Shown piece by piece: positions 34,853 through 43,582 of a stretch of DNA of 64,000 bases; positions within the stretch are counted from its first letter, which is position 1; the number at the start of each line of letters is the position of its first letter. The notes beneath the pieces are model-generated. The model made no database searches. It was not told the DNA's origin and worked only from the letters and a program-made list of their open reading frames with translations. The DNA lies in contig NZ_JAJOMX010000001.1 in NCBI RefSeq assembly GCF_024699925.1, forward strand, positions 1,898,001 through 1,962,000, in the 5' to 3' direction. The translations under genes were made by a program, and so were the position numbers. The DNA is from Mesorhizobium sp. J428. Its GTDB lineage: Bacteria > Pseudomonadota > Alphaproteobacteria > Rhizobiales > Rhizobiaceae.

Positions 34853-34862
34853 GAACAATCCC

Positions 34863-37748
34863 ATGGGTCTCGTCCACGAAATCGACTACGGCACGCCGGC
34901 TTCCAAGGCCGAGCGTCATGTCACGCTCACCGTCGACGGCTTCACCGTCACCGTGCCCGAGGGCACGTCGATCATGCGCGCCTCGATGGAGGCAGGCATT
35001 CAGATTCCGAAGCTCTGCGCCACCGACATGGTCGACGCCTTCGGCTCCTGCCGCCTCTGCCTGGTCGAGATCGAGGGCCGCGCCGGCACACCATCGTCCT
35101 GCACCACGCCGGTCGCGCCCGGCATGGTCGTGCACACCCAGACAGGCCGTCTGAAGGACATCCGCAAGGGCGTGATGGAGCTATACATCTCCGACCACCC
35201 GCTCGACTGCCTGACCTGCTCCGCCAATGGCGACTGCGAGTTGCAGGACATGGCGGGCGCGGTCGGCCTGCGCGATGTGCGCTATGGCTACGAGGGCGAG
35301 AACCACGTCTTCGCCAAGAACAGGGCGGACGCGTCTACGAACTTCAACTGGATGCCGAAGGACGAGTCGAACCCCTATTTCACCTACGACCCGTCGAAAT
35401 GCATCGTCTGCTCGCGCTGCGTGCGCGCCTGCGAGGAAGTGCAGGGCACCTTCGCGCTCACCATCGAGGGCCGCGGCTTCGGCAGCCGCGTCTCGCCCGG
35501 CATGCACCAGCCGTTCCTCGAGTCCGAATGCGTCTCCTGCGGCGCCTGCGTGCAGGCCTGCCCGACGGCGACGCTGACCGAGAAGTCGGTGATCGAGATC
35601 GGCCAGCCGGAGCATTCGGTCGTCACCACCTGCGCCTATTGCGGCGTCGGTTGCTCGTTCAAGGCCGAAATGCGCGGCGAGGAGCTGGTGCGCATGGTGC
35701 CGTGGAAAGACGGCAAGGCCAATCGCGGCCACTCTTGCGTCAAGGGCCGCTTCGCATACGGCTACTCCACCCACAAGGACCGCATCATCAGGCCGATGAT
35801 CCGCGAGAAGATCTCGGATCCTTGGCGCGAGGTCAGCTGGGAAGAGGCGTTCTCGCACATCGCCTCAGAGTTCCGCCGCATCCAGTATCAGTATGGTCGC
35901 GGCGCCGTCGGTGGCATCACCTCGTCGCGCTGCACCAACGAGGAGACCTACCTCGTCCAGAAGCTGATCCGGCAGGGCTTCGGCAACAATAATGTCGACA
36001 CCTGCGCCCGCGTCTGCCATTCGCCGACCGGCTATGGCCTCGGCCAGACCTATGGCACCTCGGCCGGCACGCAGGACTTCGATTCCGTCGAGGAGTCCGA
36101 CGTCATCATGGTGATCGGCGCCAACCCGTCGGCCGCCCACCCTGTGTTCGCCTCGCGCATGAAGAAGCGCATCCGCCAGGGCGCCAAGCTGATCGTGCTG
36201 GACCCGCGCGTGACGGAGACGGTCAACTCTGTCCACGCCAAGGCGGACTATCACCTGCCGCTGAAACCCGGCACCAACGTCGCCGTCGTCACCGCGCTGG
36301 CGCATGTCATCGTCACCGAGGGCCTGTTCGACGAGGCCTTCATCCGCGAACGCTGCGACTGGTCGGAGTTCGAGGACTGGGCCTCCTTCGTCGCCGAGGA
36401 ACGCAACTCGCCGGAGGTCATCGGCCCGCTCGCCGGCGTCGATCCGGAGGTCATCCGCGGTGCCGCGCGGCTCTACGCCACCGGCGGCAACGGTGCGATC
36501 TATTACGGCCTCGGCGTCACCGAGCACAGCCAGGGATCGACCACCGTGATGGCGATCGCCAACCTCGCCATGGCGACCGGCAATATCGGCCGCCGCGGCG
36601 TCGGCGTAAACCCGCTGCGCGGCCAGAACAATGTGCAGGGCTCGTGCGACATGGGCTCCTTCCCGCACGAACTGCCGGGCTACCGTCACATCTCAGGCGA
36701 TGCCGTGCGCGACATCTACGAGGCGCTGTGGGGCGTGAAGCTCGACAACGAGCCGGGCCTGCGCATCCCCAACATGCTGGACGCGGCCGTCGAGGGCACG
36801 TTCAAGGGCATCTACATCCAGGGCGAGGACATCCTGCAGTCCGACCCCGACACGAAGCACGTATCGGCCGGCCTCGCCGCGATGGAATGTGTCGTCGTGC
36901 ACGACCTCTTCCTCAACGAGACCGCCAACTACGCGCACGTCTTCCTCCCGGGATCGACCTTCCTCGAGAAGGACGGCACCTTCACCAATGCCGAGCGCCG
37001 CATCAACCGCGTCCGCAAGGTGATGAGCCCGAAGAACGGCCTCGCCGACTGGGAGGTGACGCAGAAGCTCGCCCAGGCGATGGGGCTCGCCTGGAGCTAC
37101 TCGCATCCGTCGCAGATCATGGACGAGATCGCGGCGACCACGCCATCCTTCGCCAACGTCTCCTACGACTTCCTGGACAGGATGGGCTCCGTCCAGTGGC
37201 CGTGCAACGAGAAGGCGCCGGAAGGCACGCCGATCATGCATGTCGGCGGCTTCGTGCGCGGCAAGGGCAAGTTCATCCGCACCGAATACGTGCCCACCGA
37301 CGAGCGCACCGGGCCGCGCTTCCCGCTGCTGCTCACCACCGGCCGCATCCTGTCGCAATACAATGTCGGCGCGCAGACCCGCCGCACGGCCAATGTCATA
37401 TGGCATGACGAGGACGTGCTGGAGATCCACCCGCACGACGCCGAACAGCGCGGCATCCGCGGTGGCGACTACGTCAAGCTCGCCTCGCGCTCCGGCGAGA
37501 CGACGCTGCGCGCCGAGATCACCGAGAAGGTAGCACCGGGCGTGGTCTACACCACCTTCCACCACCCGGACACGCAGGCCAACGTTATCACCACCGACTA
37601 TTCCGACTGGGCGACCAACTGCCCCGAATACAAGGTGACCGCCGTCCAGGTCTCGCCGTCCAACGGCCCGACCCGTTGGCAGGAGGAATATGAGGAACTG
37701 TCGAAGCGGAGCAGGCGGATCGAGGGCCATCTGGAGGCGGCGGAGTAG
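34863..37748 (+). CDS. fdsA: NAD-dependent formate dehydrogenase alpha subunit (molybdenum catalytic subunit)
   Basis: 961 aa from ATG 34863 with AGGA nine bases ahead; the frame extends to 34785 inside the preceding gene. Order of domains: a NuoG-like [2Fe-2S] ferredoxin (CRLCLVEIEG), a His-type [4Fe-4S] (HPLDCLTCSANGDCELQD), two 4Fe-4S pairs (CIVCSRCVRACEE, CVSCGACVQACPT), the Fdh [4Fe-4S] (CAYCGVGC), then the molybdopterin domain. The Mo ligand Cys and next His are in DTCARVCHSPT. No Tat signal, as expected for a soluble enzyme. Oxidises formate to CO2. Confidence 0.96.
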   Translation: MGLVHEIDYGTPASKAERHVTLTVDGFTVTVPEGTSIMRASMEAGIQIPKLCATDMVDAFGSCRLCLVEIEGRAGTPSSCTTPVAPGMVVHTQTGRLKDIRKGVMELYISDHPLDCLTCSANGDCELQDMAGAVGLRDVRYGYEGENHVFAKNRADASTNFNWMPKDESNPYFTYDPSKCIVCSRCVRACEEVQGTFALTIEGRGFGSRVSPGMHQPFLESECVSCGACVQACPTATLTEKSVIEIGQPEHSVVTTCAYCGVGCSFKAEMRGEELVRMVPWKDGKANRGHSCVKGRFAYGYSTHKDRIIRPMIREKISDPWREVSWEEAFSHIASEFRRIQYQYGRGAVGGITSSRCTNEETYLVQKLIRQGFGNNNVDTCARVCHSPTGYGLGQTYGTSAGTQDFDSVEESDVIMVIGANPSAAHPVFASRMKKRIRQGAKLIVLDPRVTETVNSVHAKADYHLPLKPGTNVAVVTALAHVIVTEGLFDEAFIRERCDWSEFEDWASFVAEERNSPEVIGPLAGVDPEVIRGAARLYATGGNGAIYYGLGVTEHSQGSTTVMAIANLAMATGNIGRRGVGVNPLRGQNNVQGSCDMGSFPHELPGYRHISGDAVRDIYEALWGVKLDNEPGLRIPNMLDAAVEGTFKGIYIQGEDILQSDPDTKHVSAGLAAMECVVVHDLFLNETANYAHVFLPGSTFLEKDGTFTNAERRINRVRKVMSPKNGLADWEVTQKLAQAMGLAWSYSHPSQIMDEIAATTPSFANVSYDFLDRMGSVQWPCNEKAPEGTPIMHVGGFVRGKGKFIRTEYVPTDERTGPRFPLLLTTGRILSQYNVGAQTRRTANVIWHDEDVLEIHPHDAEQRGIRGGDYVKLASRSGETTLRAEITEKVAPGVVYTTFHHPDTQANVITTDYSDWATNCPEYKVTAVQVSPSNGPTRWQEEYEELSKRSRRIEGHLEAAE

Positions 37749-37773
37749 AGATGCGCTCGATGGCGGCATTCCC

Positions 37774-37894
37774 TTCTCCCCGTTCACGGGGAGAAGGTGG
37801 TCCGAAGGACCGGATGAGGGGCAGCGCCAGTCTCGCAAGGCTCGCACCGCCCCTCATCTGCCTGCCGGCATCTTCTCCCCGTGAACGGGGAGAA
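37774..37894. repeat. RIME-like repeat, copy 3, inverted, inside the fds operon
   Basis: 121 bp with the same terminal palindromes as copy 2 but in the opposite orientation: its right arm GCCTGCCGGCATCTTCTCC is the reverse complement of copy 2's left arm. It sits between fdsA and fdhD. Confidence 0.9.
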
Positions 37895-37908
37895 GAAAGC
37901 TGTCTTCC

Positions 37909-38733
37909 ATGACCCGCTCCGCCCTCACCTCCGCCACCCGCATCGCCCGCCGAGCCGGCGGCACGTCGGCGGCTGCACGGACGGTGCCGGAGGAAACGCC
38001 GGTCGCGCTGTCCTATGCTGGCACCACGCATGCGGTGATGATGGCTTCGCCCGCCGACCTCGAGGACTTTGCCCTTGGCTTCTCGCTGACGGAAGGCATC
38101 GTCTCCGCGCCTGATGAGATCGAGTCGGTCGAGGTCGAGGATCACGGCGCGGGCGTCGACATCCAGATCCGGCTCAAGGACACCGCCAATACGCGCTTCG
38201 AGGCGCGGCGGCGCAGGCTCGCCGGTCCTGTCGGCTGTGGCCTCTGCGGCATCGAATCGATCGAAGAGGCGATGCGGTCCGCGCCGGCGATCGGTAAGTC
38301 ACGACTCACGTTTTCTGCGCAGCAAATCGCGGAATCGGTCCGCTTGCTCGCGAAAGCCCAGCCGATGCATACAGAGACCGGCGCGGTTCACGCGGCCGGC
38401 TTTTACGTTCCCGGCAAGGGCATCGTCACAGCGCGCGAGGACGTCGGCCGCCACAACGCCCTCGACAAGCTCGCCGGCGCATTGGCAACGGCAGGCGTCG
38501 ACGGCGCGTCGGGCGCGGTGGTGGTCACCAGCCGCGTCTCGGTCGAGATGGTGCAGAAGACTGCCGCGGTCGGCGCGCCGCTGATCATCGCCGTCTCTGC
38601 TCCCACCGCGCTCGCCATCCGCACTGCCGACGAAGCCGGCATGACCCTCGTCGCCCTGGTGCGCGGCGAGGAATTCGACATCTTCACCCATCCCGAGCGG
38701 ATATCCGACGGAGCCGAACGCCATGTCGCCTGA
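37909..38733 (+). CDS. fdhD: Formate dehydrogenase accessory sulfurtransferase FdhD
   Basis: 274 aa. Delivers sulfur to the bis-MGD cofactor of FdsA. The reactive cysteine pair is in GCGLCGIESI, and GIVTAREDVGRHNALDKLAG plus SRVSVEMVQKTAAVGAPLI are family signatures. LGFSLTEGIV near the start also matches. It ends 11 bases inside the next gene, fdsD. Confidence 0.95.
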   Translation: MTRSALTSATRIARRAGGTSAAARTVPEETPVALSYAGTTHAVMMASPADLEDFALGFSLTEGIVSAPDEIESVEVEDHGAGVDIQIRLKDTANTRFEARRRRLAGPVGCGLCGIESIEEAMRSAPAIGKSRLTFSAQQIAESVRLLAKAQPMHTETGAVHAAGFYVPGKGIVTAREDVGRHNALDKLAGALATAGVDGASGAVVVTSRVSVEMVQKTAAVGAPLIIAVSAPTALAIRTADEAGMTLVALVRGEEFDIFTHPERISDGAERHVA

Positions 38734-39016
38734 AAACGACCACGCCGCCTCAGGCATTGCAAGAATCGTTCGTATGGCGAACCAGATTGGCACGTTCTTC
38801 GAGTCGAAGCCTCACGACGAGGGCGTCGCGGGCGTCGCCGAGCACATCAACAAGTTCTGGGAACCGCGCATGCGCCGCCACTTCTTCGAGGTGGCCGACG
38901 CAGGTGGCGAAGGCATGCTGCCGATCGTGAAGGAGGCGGCGACGAAGGTCAGGCGACCGGCTGCGCCGATTACGGCGACACAGGCCGCGGAAGCCAATGC
39001 CGACGTGAGCGGATAA
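38723..39016 (+). CDS. fdsD: Formate dehydrogenase delta subunit
   Basis: 97 aa, a small alpha-helical protein: RIVRMANQIGTFFESKPHDE, then HINKFWEPRMRRHFFEVAD, the FdsD family core. Needed for assembly of the Fds complex in related bacteria, without being a redox subunit. The C-terminal ~20 residues are Ala-rich and variable. The stop codon lies inside a perfect hairpin. Confidence 0.93.
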   Translation: MSPENDHAASGIARIVRMANQIGTFFESKPHDEGVAGVAEHINKFWEPRMRRHFFEVADAGGEGMLPIVKEAATKVRRPAAPITATQAAEANADVSG

Positions 39017-39034
39017 CTGCCCTCGCAGTTATCC
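39011..39034. terminator. Hairpin GGATAACTGC / GCAGTTATCC at the end of the fds operon
   Basis: Perfect 10-bp stem with a CCTC loop between convergent genes. The fdsD stop TAA is within the left arm. There is no T-run on either strand, so termination may need Rho, or the stem may protect the mRNA end. Confidence 0.55.
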
Positions 39035-39067
39035 CGTCGGCAAGATCAGCCGACAGCCCCCAACACC

Positions 39068-39634
39068 TCAGCCACGCATCGGCTTCAGAGCGGTCGCCCA
39101 GCGATGCAGTTCGGAGAGCATCAGCTTCGCGCCGTCGACGATCGGCTCATTCGGCTGGAACGTATCGTCCTCTCGCAGGAACTGCGCAAACATCGGGATC
39201 GCGACGGCTTCCGGGATCGGCATGACCTTGACCGTGGTCAGCAACTGCTTCTCCGACTGCGCCGCGCGCAGGCCGGCCGAAATGCCGCCATAGCTCGCCA
39301 GCCCCGCCGGCTTGTAGGCCCATTCTTTCGACAGGTAGGTTACCGCGTTCACGAAGGAGGGCGGCGCGAAATAGTTGTATTCCGGCGTGACGAACACGAA
39401 GGCATCGGCAGACCCGACGCTTTCGGCCCAGCGCTTGGTGCGCGCATGTTCATGCTGCCCGAGCCGCGGATGCTTGGGCTCGTCGAAAACCGGCAGGTCG
39501 AACGAGGCCAGGTCGACCGGCACCACGTCGAACGCGCCATGCTCCCTGGCGACGGAGACCAACCAGTCGGTAATCTTAGGTCCCATGCGGCCGGGACGCG
39601 TGCTGACGGTAATGACGTTCAGTTTCAATGACAT
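39068..39634 (-). CDS. NADPH-dependent FMN reductase family protein
   Basis: About 188 aa from ATG 39634 (MSLKLNVITVSTRPGRMGPK); the frame extends to 39679 without a better start. Flavodoxin-like fold with the FMN phosphate loop STRPGRMG and the family signature TPEYNYFAPPSFVNAVTYLS (usually PEYNxxxPGxLKNAIDW). LASYGGISAGLRAAQSEKQL is also typical. Likely a quinone, azo or flavin reductase in redox defence. Monocistronic, convergent to fds. Confidence 0.9.
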   Translation of the reverse strand: MSLKLNVITVSTRPGRMGPKITDWLVSVAREHGAFDVVPVDLASFDLPVFDEPKHPRLGQHEHARTKRWAESVGSADAFVFVTPEYNYFAPPSFVNAVTYLSKEWAYKPAGLASYGGISAGLRAAQSEKQLLTTVKVMPIPEAVAIPMFAQFLREDDTFQPNEPIVDGAKLMLSELHRWATALKPMRG

Positions 39635-39726
39635 GGCTAGATCCGGTTTCCAAAAGTGACCGAACCTAGTGCGTTGCACTGCACAATTTCAACAAGGCAC
39701 GTCCAGGTAACCGAAGTGACGCTGGG

Positions 39727-40713
39727 TTACATCGCCCACCGTAGCGCGGACGTATGCACCGGTGCGTCCCAGAGCTTCGTTGTCTCGGCGTCGAGCATCG
39801 TCACCGTGATCGAACAGCCGGCCATGTCGAGCGAGGTGACGTAGGAGCCGACCAGCGAGCGGGCGATGCGGATGCCTTTCGCCTCCAGGAGCTTCCGGGC
39901 CGAATTGTAGACGACATAGAGCTCCATCGCGGGCGTGCCGCCGAAGCCGTTGACGAAGAGCAGCGCCTCGCCCTGCGCCGCATCGCCCAGGTCTGCGACG
40001 ATCGCGCCGACGATCTCCTCGGCAATAGCGTCCGCGCTCTTCAGCTTGTCGCGGCGCCGGCCCGGCTCGCCATGGATGCCGACCCCGAACTCCATCTCGT
40101 CATCGCCGATGTCGAAGGTCGGCTTGCCGGCCGCCGGCACCGTGCAGGAGGTCAGCGCCACGCCCATCGAGCGCGTCGCGGCGTTGACCTTCTCGCCCAG
40201 CGCCTTCAGCGCGGCGAGGTCGCGCCCTTCCTCCGCGGCTGCGCCGGCGATCTTCTCGACCACCAGCGTGCCGGCCACGCCGCGCCGGCCGGTCGTGTAG
40301 GACGAATTCTCGACCGCGACGTCGTCATTGGTGATGACGGTGGCGACGTTGTCCGCCATCTCCGCCGCCATCTCGAAGTTCATCACGTCGCCCTCGTAGT
40401 TCTTGACGATGAAGAGGCAGCCGGCGCCGGTATCTACCGCTTGCGCCGCGGCCAGCATCTGGTCCGGGGTCGGCGAGGTGAACACCTGTCCAGGGCAGGC
40501 CGCATCCAGCATGCCGTGGCCGACGAACCCGCCATGCAGCGGCTCGTGCCCCGAGCCGCCGCCCGAAATCAGCGCCACCTTGCCGGGCTTGAGCACCTTG
40601 CGACGGACGAATTTGTGCTCGTCCCCGAGCACCAGAATGTCGCCATGCGCGGCGACGAAACCGTCCAGACTGTCGGTGAGTATGGTCCCGACCGAATTCA
40701 TCAGCTTCTTCAT
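39727..40713 (-). CDS. dhaK: Dihydroxyacetone kinase subunit DhaK
   Basis: 328 aa. LISGGGSGHEPLHGGFVGHG is the DhaK substrate-loop signature and GVGIHGEPGRRRDKL contains the histidine that forms a covalent hemiaminal with the ketose carbonyl. VKNYEGDVMNFEMAAEMA is also conserved. Works with DhaL and DhaM, the phosphate coming from PEP. Last gene of a long leftward run, 98 bases after the HTH-like gene. Related kinases use tetruloses such as erythrulose, so substrate is not fixed by homology. Confidence 0.95.
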   Translation of the reverse strand: MKKLMNSVGTILTDSLDGFVAAHGDILVLGDEHKFVRRKVLKPGKVALISGGGSGHEPLHGGFVGHGMLDAACPGQVFTSPTPDQMLAAAQAVDTGAGCLFIVKNYEGDVMNFEMAAEMADNVATVITNDDVAVENSSYTTGRRGVAGTLVVEKIAGAAAEEGRDLAALKALGEKVNAATRSMGVALTSCTVPAAGKPTFDIGDDEMEFGVGIHGEPGRRRDKLKSADAIAEEIVGAIVADLGDAAQGEALLFVNGFGGTPAMELYVVYNSARKLLEAKGIRIARSLVGSYVTSLDMAGCSITVTMLDAETTKLWDAPVHTSALRWAM

Positions 40714-40811
40714 GCTTTCCTCCCGTATCTGCCGGGGAAGGTCTGCTTTTTCCCACCCGCGCCTCTTCTCGAAACGCCGCGTCCTGCCGCGGGAAAGCGG
40801 ACTGTCCCTGT

Positions 40812-41243
40812 CTAGGTCTTCCCTGCGATGCTCGTGATCTTCTGGATGAAATCCAGGATGGCGCGGTCCAGCGCCGCGTTCTGCCTGTCGTCGCCGAGAT
40901 CCGGCACCGTCAGCGAAATGTGGCGCGTGCGGCGCGAAGCATTTGCCGGCGCCTTGCCCGGATGCGCGATCGCGTAAGCCGACACGAACGCCTCACGCTC
41001 GGCCGGGCTGAAATGGCAGACGGAAAAGATCGCCGGCAGGTGCTTTGCGGGGATCGGTGTCGAATAGGCCGGATTGGCGATCTGCGAGACGAAGGAGCGG
41101 TGCTTGCCGAGCGCGTCGGCAAGCCGCTGCCGCGTGCCGGACGGCCGCTGCTCGATGACGGAAGCGAGAACCGTCTTGTAGGCGCGGATCGCGCCCTCCG
41201 TGTCGGGCGGCGGCGCCGGCAGGTCGCTCGTGCGGCTCTTCAC
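40812..41243 (-). CDS. HTH-like protein of unknown function in the dha operon
   Basis: 143 aa with a GTG start that overlaps the enzyme I stop. TRQRLADALGKHRSFVSQIA resembles a lambda-repressor-like helix-turn-helix, followed by TPIPAKHLPAIFSVCHFSPA and EREAFVSAYAIAHPGKAP. The last 45 residues (HISLTVPDLGDDRQNAALD to FIQKITSIAG) look like a separate helical unit. I know of no assigned function. Translational coupling with enzyme I suggests a regulator tied to the phosphorelay. It is not a DhaR or DhaQ homologue. Confidence 0.75.
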   Translation of the reverse strand: MKSRTSDLPAPPPDTEGAIRAYKTVLASVIEQRPSGTRQRLADALGKHRSFVSQIANPAYSTPIPAKHLPAIFSVCHFSPAEREAFVSAYAIAHPGKAPANASRRTRHISLTVPDLGDDRQNAALDRAILDFIQKITSIAGKT

Positions 41244-42832
41244 AGCGTGACCTCCGCGATCGCAGCCTTCGCCGTGGCCAGTTGTGCCGGGACGGCTGAC
41301 AGCTCGCGCAACCCGGCTTTCAGCAGGTGCGGAATCAACGCCGGATCGCCGCCGGCATCGCCGCACAGGCTGACCGGGATGCCTCGCGCGGCTCCAAAAT
41401 CCGCCACCTCGCGGATCAGCCGCAGCACGGCCGGATGCGCCGTGTCGTTGAGGCTCGCCACCGACGCATTGTCCCGCGCCGCCGCCATGACGTATTGCGT
41501 CAGGTCGTTCGACCCGATCGAGAAGAATGCCACGTCGGCAAAGGCTTCCGGCGCGATCGCCACCGACGGCACCTCGACCATGATGCCGAGCGGCGGCATG
41601 CGGTGCACCGTGCCGCGCGCGGAGAGCGCCAGCGCCTCCTCCGCGAACATGGCCTTCGCCTTCGCATACTCCGCCGGAACGGCGATCATCGGGAACATCA
41701 CCTTGAGAGTGCCGTGCACGGCCGCCCGCAGCAAGGCGCGGATCTGCACGCGGAAGATCTCCGGCCGCGACAGCGACAGGCGGATGCCGCGCAGGCCGAG
41801 GAAGGGATTGCCCTCGTGCACCGTGAAGCCGGGAACCGGCTTGTCGCCGCCGGCATCGACAGTGCGGATCGTCACCGGCTTGCCCGCCGCCCATTCGAGC
41901 ACGCGGGCATAGACGCGATACTGCGCCTCCTCGTCCGGCAGGCCGTGCGAGAACAGGAATTCGGTGCGCATCAACCCGACACCGTCGCAGGTGGCAATGT
42001 CGATCGCCTCGACGTCCGACGGGTCGGCAATGTTCACATAGGTCAGAACTCTTGTCTCGTCGGCGGTCGCGGCCGGCTTCGACAGGTAGGCGGCGGCACT
42101 GGAGCGGGCGGCGTCAAAGGCGGCCGCCGCTGCGCGATGCCGATCGATTTCGGTGGCCGAGGCGAAGGCGGTCAACGTTCCAGCCTTGGCGTCGAGCAGC
42201 GCCTCGCCGGACAGTGCGTACAGGGCGTCGCCCAGACCCACCACCATCGGCACGCCGCGGGCGCGGGCGAGCATCGCGACATGGCTGGCCGAGGAACCCG
42301 CCGACAGCGCGATGCCGCCGCCTTGCGACCAGTCTGTCTCGAGGAAGCGCGTCGGTGCGATATCCTCGCCGGCAAGGATGGCACCGGCGGGCGCAGCAGT
42401 GCCCTCCGCACCCGCCAGCGCCTGCAGCACCCGGTCGCGGATGTCCTTCATGTCTGCCGAGCGGGCGCGGAAGTAATCGTCCTCGGCGACCTCGTAGCCG
42501 GCGATCTCGGCATTCAGCGCGCGCGCCCAGGCCGAGGCGGCATCGGCCCCTTGTCCGATCGCGGCGAGCGCCGGCTCGGCCAGCGTATCGTCGGCGAGCA
42601 TGGCAAGCTGGAATTCGAGAATATCGGCCGTGTCGCCGGATGAACGCTCGATCAGCTCGGCGACGGCAGCGGACGCAGCCGCGATCGCTCCGGCCAGCGC
42701 TTCCTTCTCCTCGGCCGGCGAACCCTTCGGCGCATAGGCTACGGCTGCAGCGTCAAGCCAGCAAAGCGGTCCGGCGGCGAAACCAGGAGAGGCCGCAATG
42801 CCTGTCAGGACGATGGGCGGGCGGGGGTTCAT
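41240..42832 (-). CDS. PEP-protein phosphotransferase (enzyme I) of the dha system
   Basis: 530 aa, standalone enzyme I without an N-terminal regulatory domain. The phosphohistidine swivel is LSAGSSASHVAMLARARGVP (normally GGxTSHxAIxAR). The PEP-binding barrel has GVGLMRTEFLFSHG, TIRTVDAGGDKPVPGF, FFSIGSNDLTQYVMAAARDN and the Cys in SLCGDAGGDP (usually CGExA). Takes phosphate from PEP and passes it to the HPr encoded upstream and then to DhaM. The main nitrogen PTS enzyme I of rhizobia (PtsP) has a GAF domain, so this is a dedicated one. Confidence 0.92.
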   Translation of the reverse strand: MNPRPPIVLTGIAASPGFAAGPLCWLDAAAVAYAPKGSPAEEKEALAGAIAAASAAVAELIERSSGDTADILEFQLAMLADDTLAEPALAAIGQGADAASAWARALNAEIAGYEVAEDDYFRARSADMKDIRDRVLQALAGAEGTAAPAGAILAGEDIAPTRFLETDWSQGGGIALSAGSSASHVAMLARARGVPMVVGLGDALYALSGEALLDAKAGTLTAFASATEIDRHRAAAAAFDAARSSAAAYLSKPAATADETRVLTYVNIADPSDVEAIDIATCDGVGLMRTEFLFSHGLPDEEAQYRVYARVLEWAAGKPVTIRTVDAGGDKPVPGFTVHEGNPFLGLRGIRLSLSRPEIFRVQIRALLRAAVHGTLKVMFPMIAVPAEYAKAKAMFAEEALALSARGTVHRMPPLGIMVEVPSVAIAPEAFADVAFFSIGSNDLTQYVMAAARDNASVASLNDTAHPAVLRLIREVADFGAARGIPVSLCGDAGGDPALIPHLLKAGLRELSAVPAQLATAKAAIAEVTL

Positions 42833-42880
42833 CGGAATCGCTCGCTGACTGCGACGATGGATCCGCGTCCCGTCACACCC

Positions 42881-43180
42881 CTATGCGCTCTTCGCATGGT
42901 CGCCCTCGTCGAAATCCCGCTCGACCAGCGCCACCAGCGCATCGACCGCGGCTTCCGCACCCTCGCCCTCCGCGCGAAGGTGCAGCGTGGTTCCCTTCGG
43001 CGCCTTGGTCGCCATCACCTTGACGATCGACTTGGCGTCAATCCACGGGCCGGCAGCGTCCAGCGCCATCTCCACCTGCGCCGGGAATGTCTTGGCGAGC
43101 TTGGTGAACTTCACCGATGGACGGGCGTGCAAGCCCACATCGTGGGTGATCAGGACCGAGGCTGCGGCTTTCGCGGACAT
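42881..43180 (-). CDS. HPr-family phosphocarrier protein
   Basis: About 99 aa. THDVGLHARPSVKFTKLAKT holds the phosphorylated His; there is no clear regulatory Ser-46 motif of the Firmicute type (PWIDAKSIVKVMATKAPKGT). The frame has ATGs at 43189 and 43180; the second has AAGGA at nine bases and is preferred. It lies between dhaM and enzyme I and most likely carries phosphate to DhaM only. Confidence 0.92.
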   Translation of the reverse strand: MSAKAAASVLITHDVGLHARPSVKFTKLAKTFPAQVEMALDAAGPWIDAKSIVKVMATKAPKGTTLHLRAEGEGAEAAVDALVALVERDFDEGDHAKSA

Positions 43181-43192
43181 GCTCGACATTCC

Positions 43193-43579
43193 TTACGCCG
43201 GCGACAGTTCATGCGCGGTGGCGACGACCTCGCGCAGCGACGCGCCGCCCGAAGCCTCGGTCGCGGCCATCACCGCGCCTTCGACGATCGGCGCGTTGCA
43301 GACCACGATCTTCTTCGCGCGGGGCTCGCCGATCATCTCGACCGCCATTTCGGAATTCGTCTCCGCCCCGCCGAGGTCGACGAGGATCGCGACGCCAGCC
43401 TCCGACCAGGCACGCTCAATCGCCTCCATGATGTCGCCGACGGACGTGCCGAGCCCGCCTTCCGGATTGCCGCCGCACCAGGCGAGCGGCACCTCATCGC
43501 CGACCATCTGGCGCACCATGTCGGCGGTGCCCTCGGCGACCTTGGGCGAATGCGAGACGATGACGATGCCGACATTCAT
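43193..43579 (-). CDS. dhaM: DhaM phosphotransfer subunit (EIIA-Man-like)
   Basis: 128 aa with only the EIIA domain. GIVIVSHSPKVAEGTADMV contains the active-site His, and GTSVGDIMEAIERAW with VDLGGAETNSEMAVEMI are family-typical. Rephosphorylates ADP bound in DhaL. In E. coli DhaM is a fusion with HPr and enzyme I parts; here the three functions are separate genes in the same order. Confidence 0.95.
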   Translation of the reverse strand: MNVGIVIVSHSPKVAEGTADMVRQMVGDEVPLAWCGGNPEGGLGTSVGDIMEAIERAWSEAGVAILVDLGGAETNSEMAVEMIGEPRAKKIVVCNAPIVEGAVMAATEASGGASLREVVATAHELSPA

Positions 43580-43582
43580 GGA

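Noticed and set aside
32876..34864. A 662-aa open frame antisense to fdsB
   Set aside because: Its composition is rich in His, Arg and Asp with no domain, as expected for the opposite strand of a GC-rich gene; fdsB on the plus strand has clear motifs.
22243..37894. Terminal palindromes of the repeats as insertion sequences or CRISPR units
   Set aside because: No transposase gene lies in or near any copy, and the copies are far apart without spacers. They behave as non-coding mosaic repeats.
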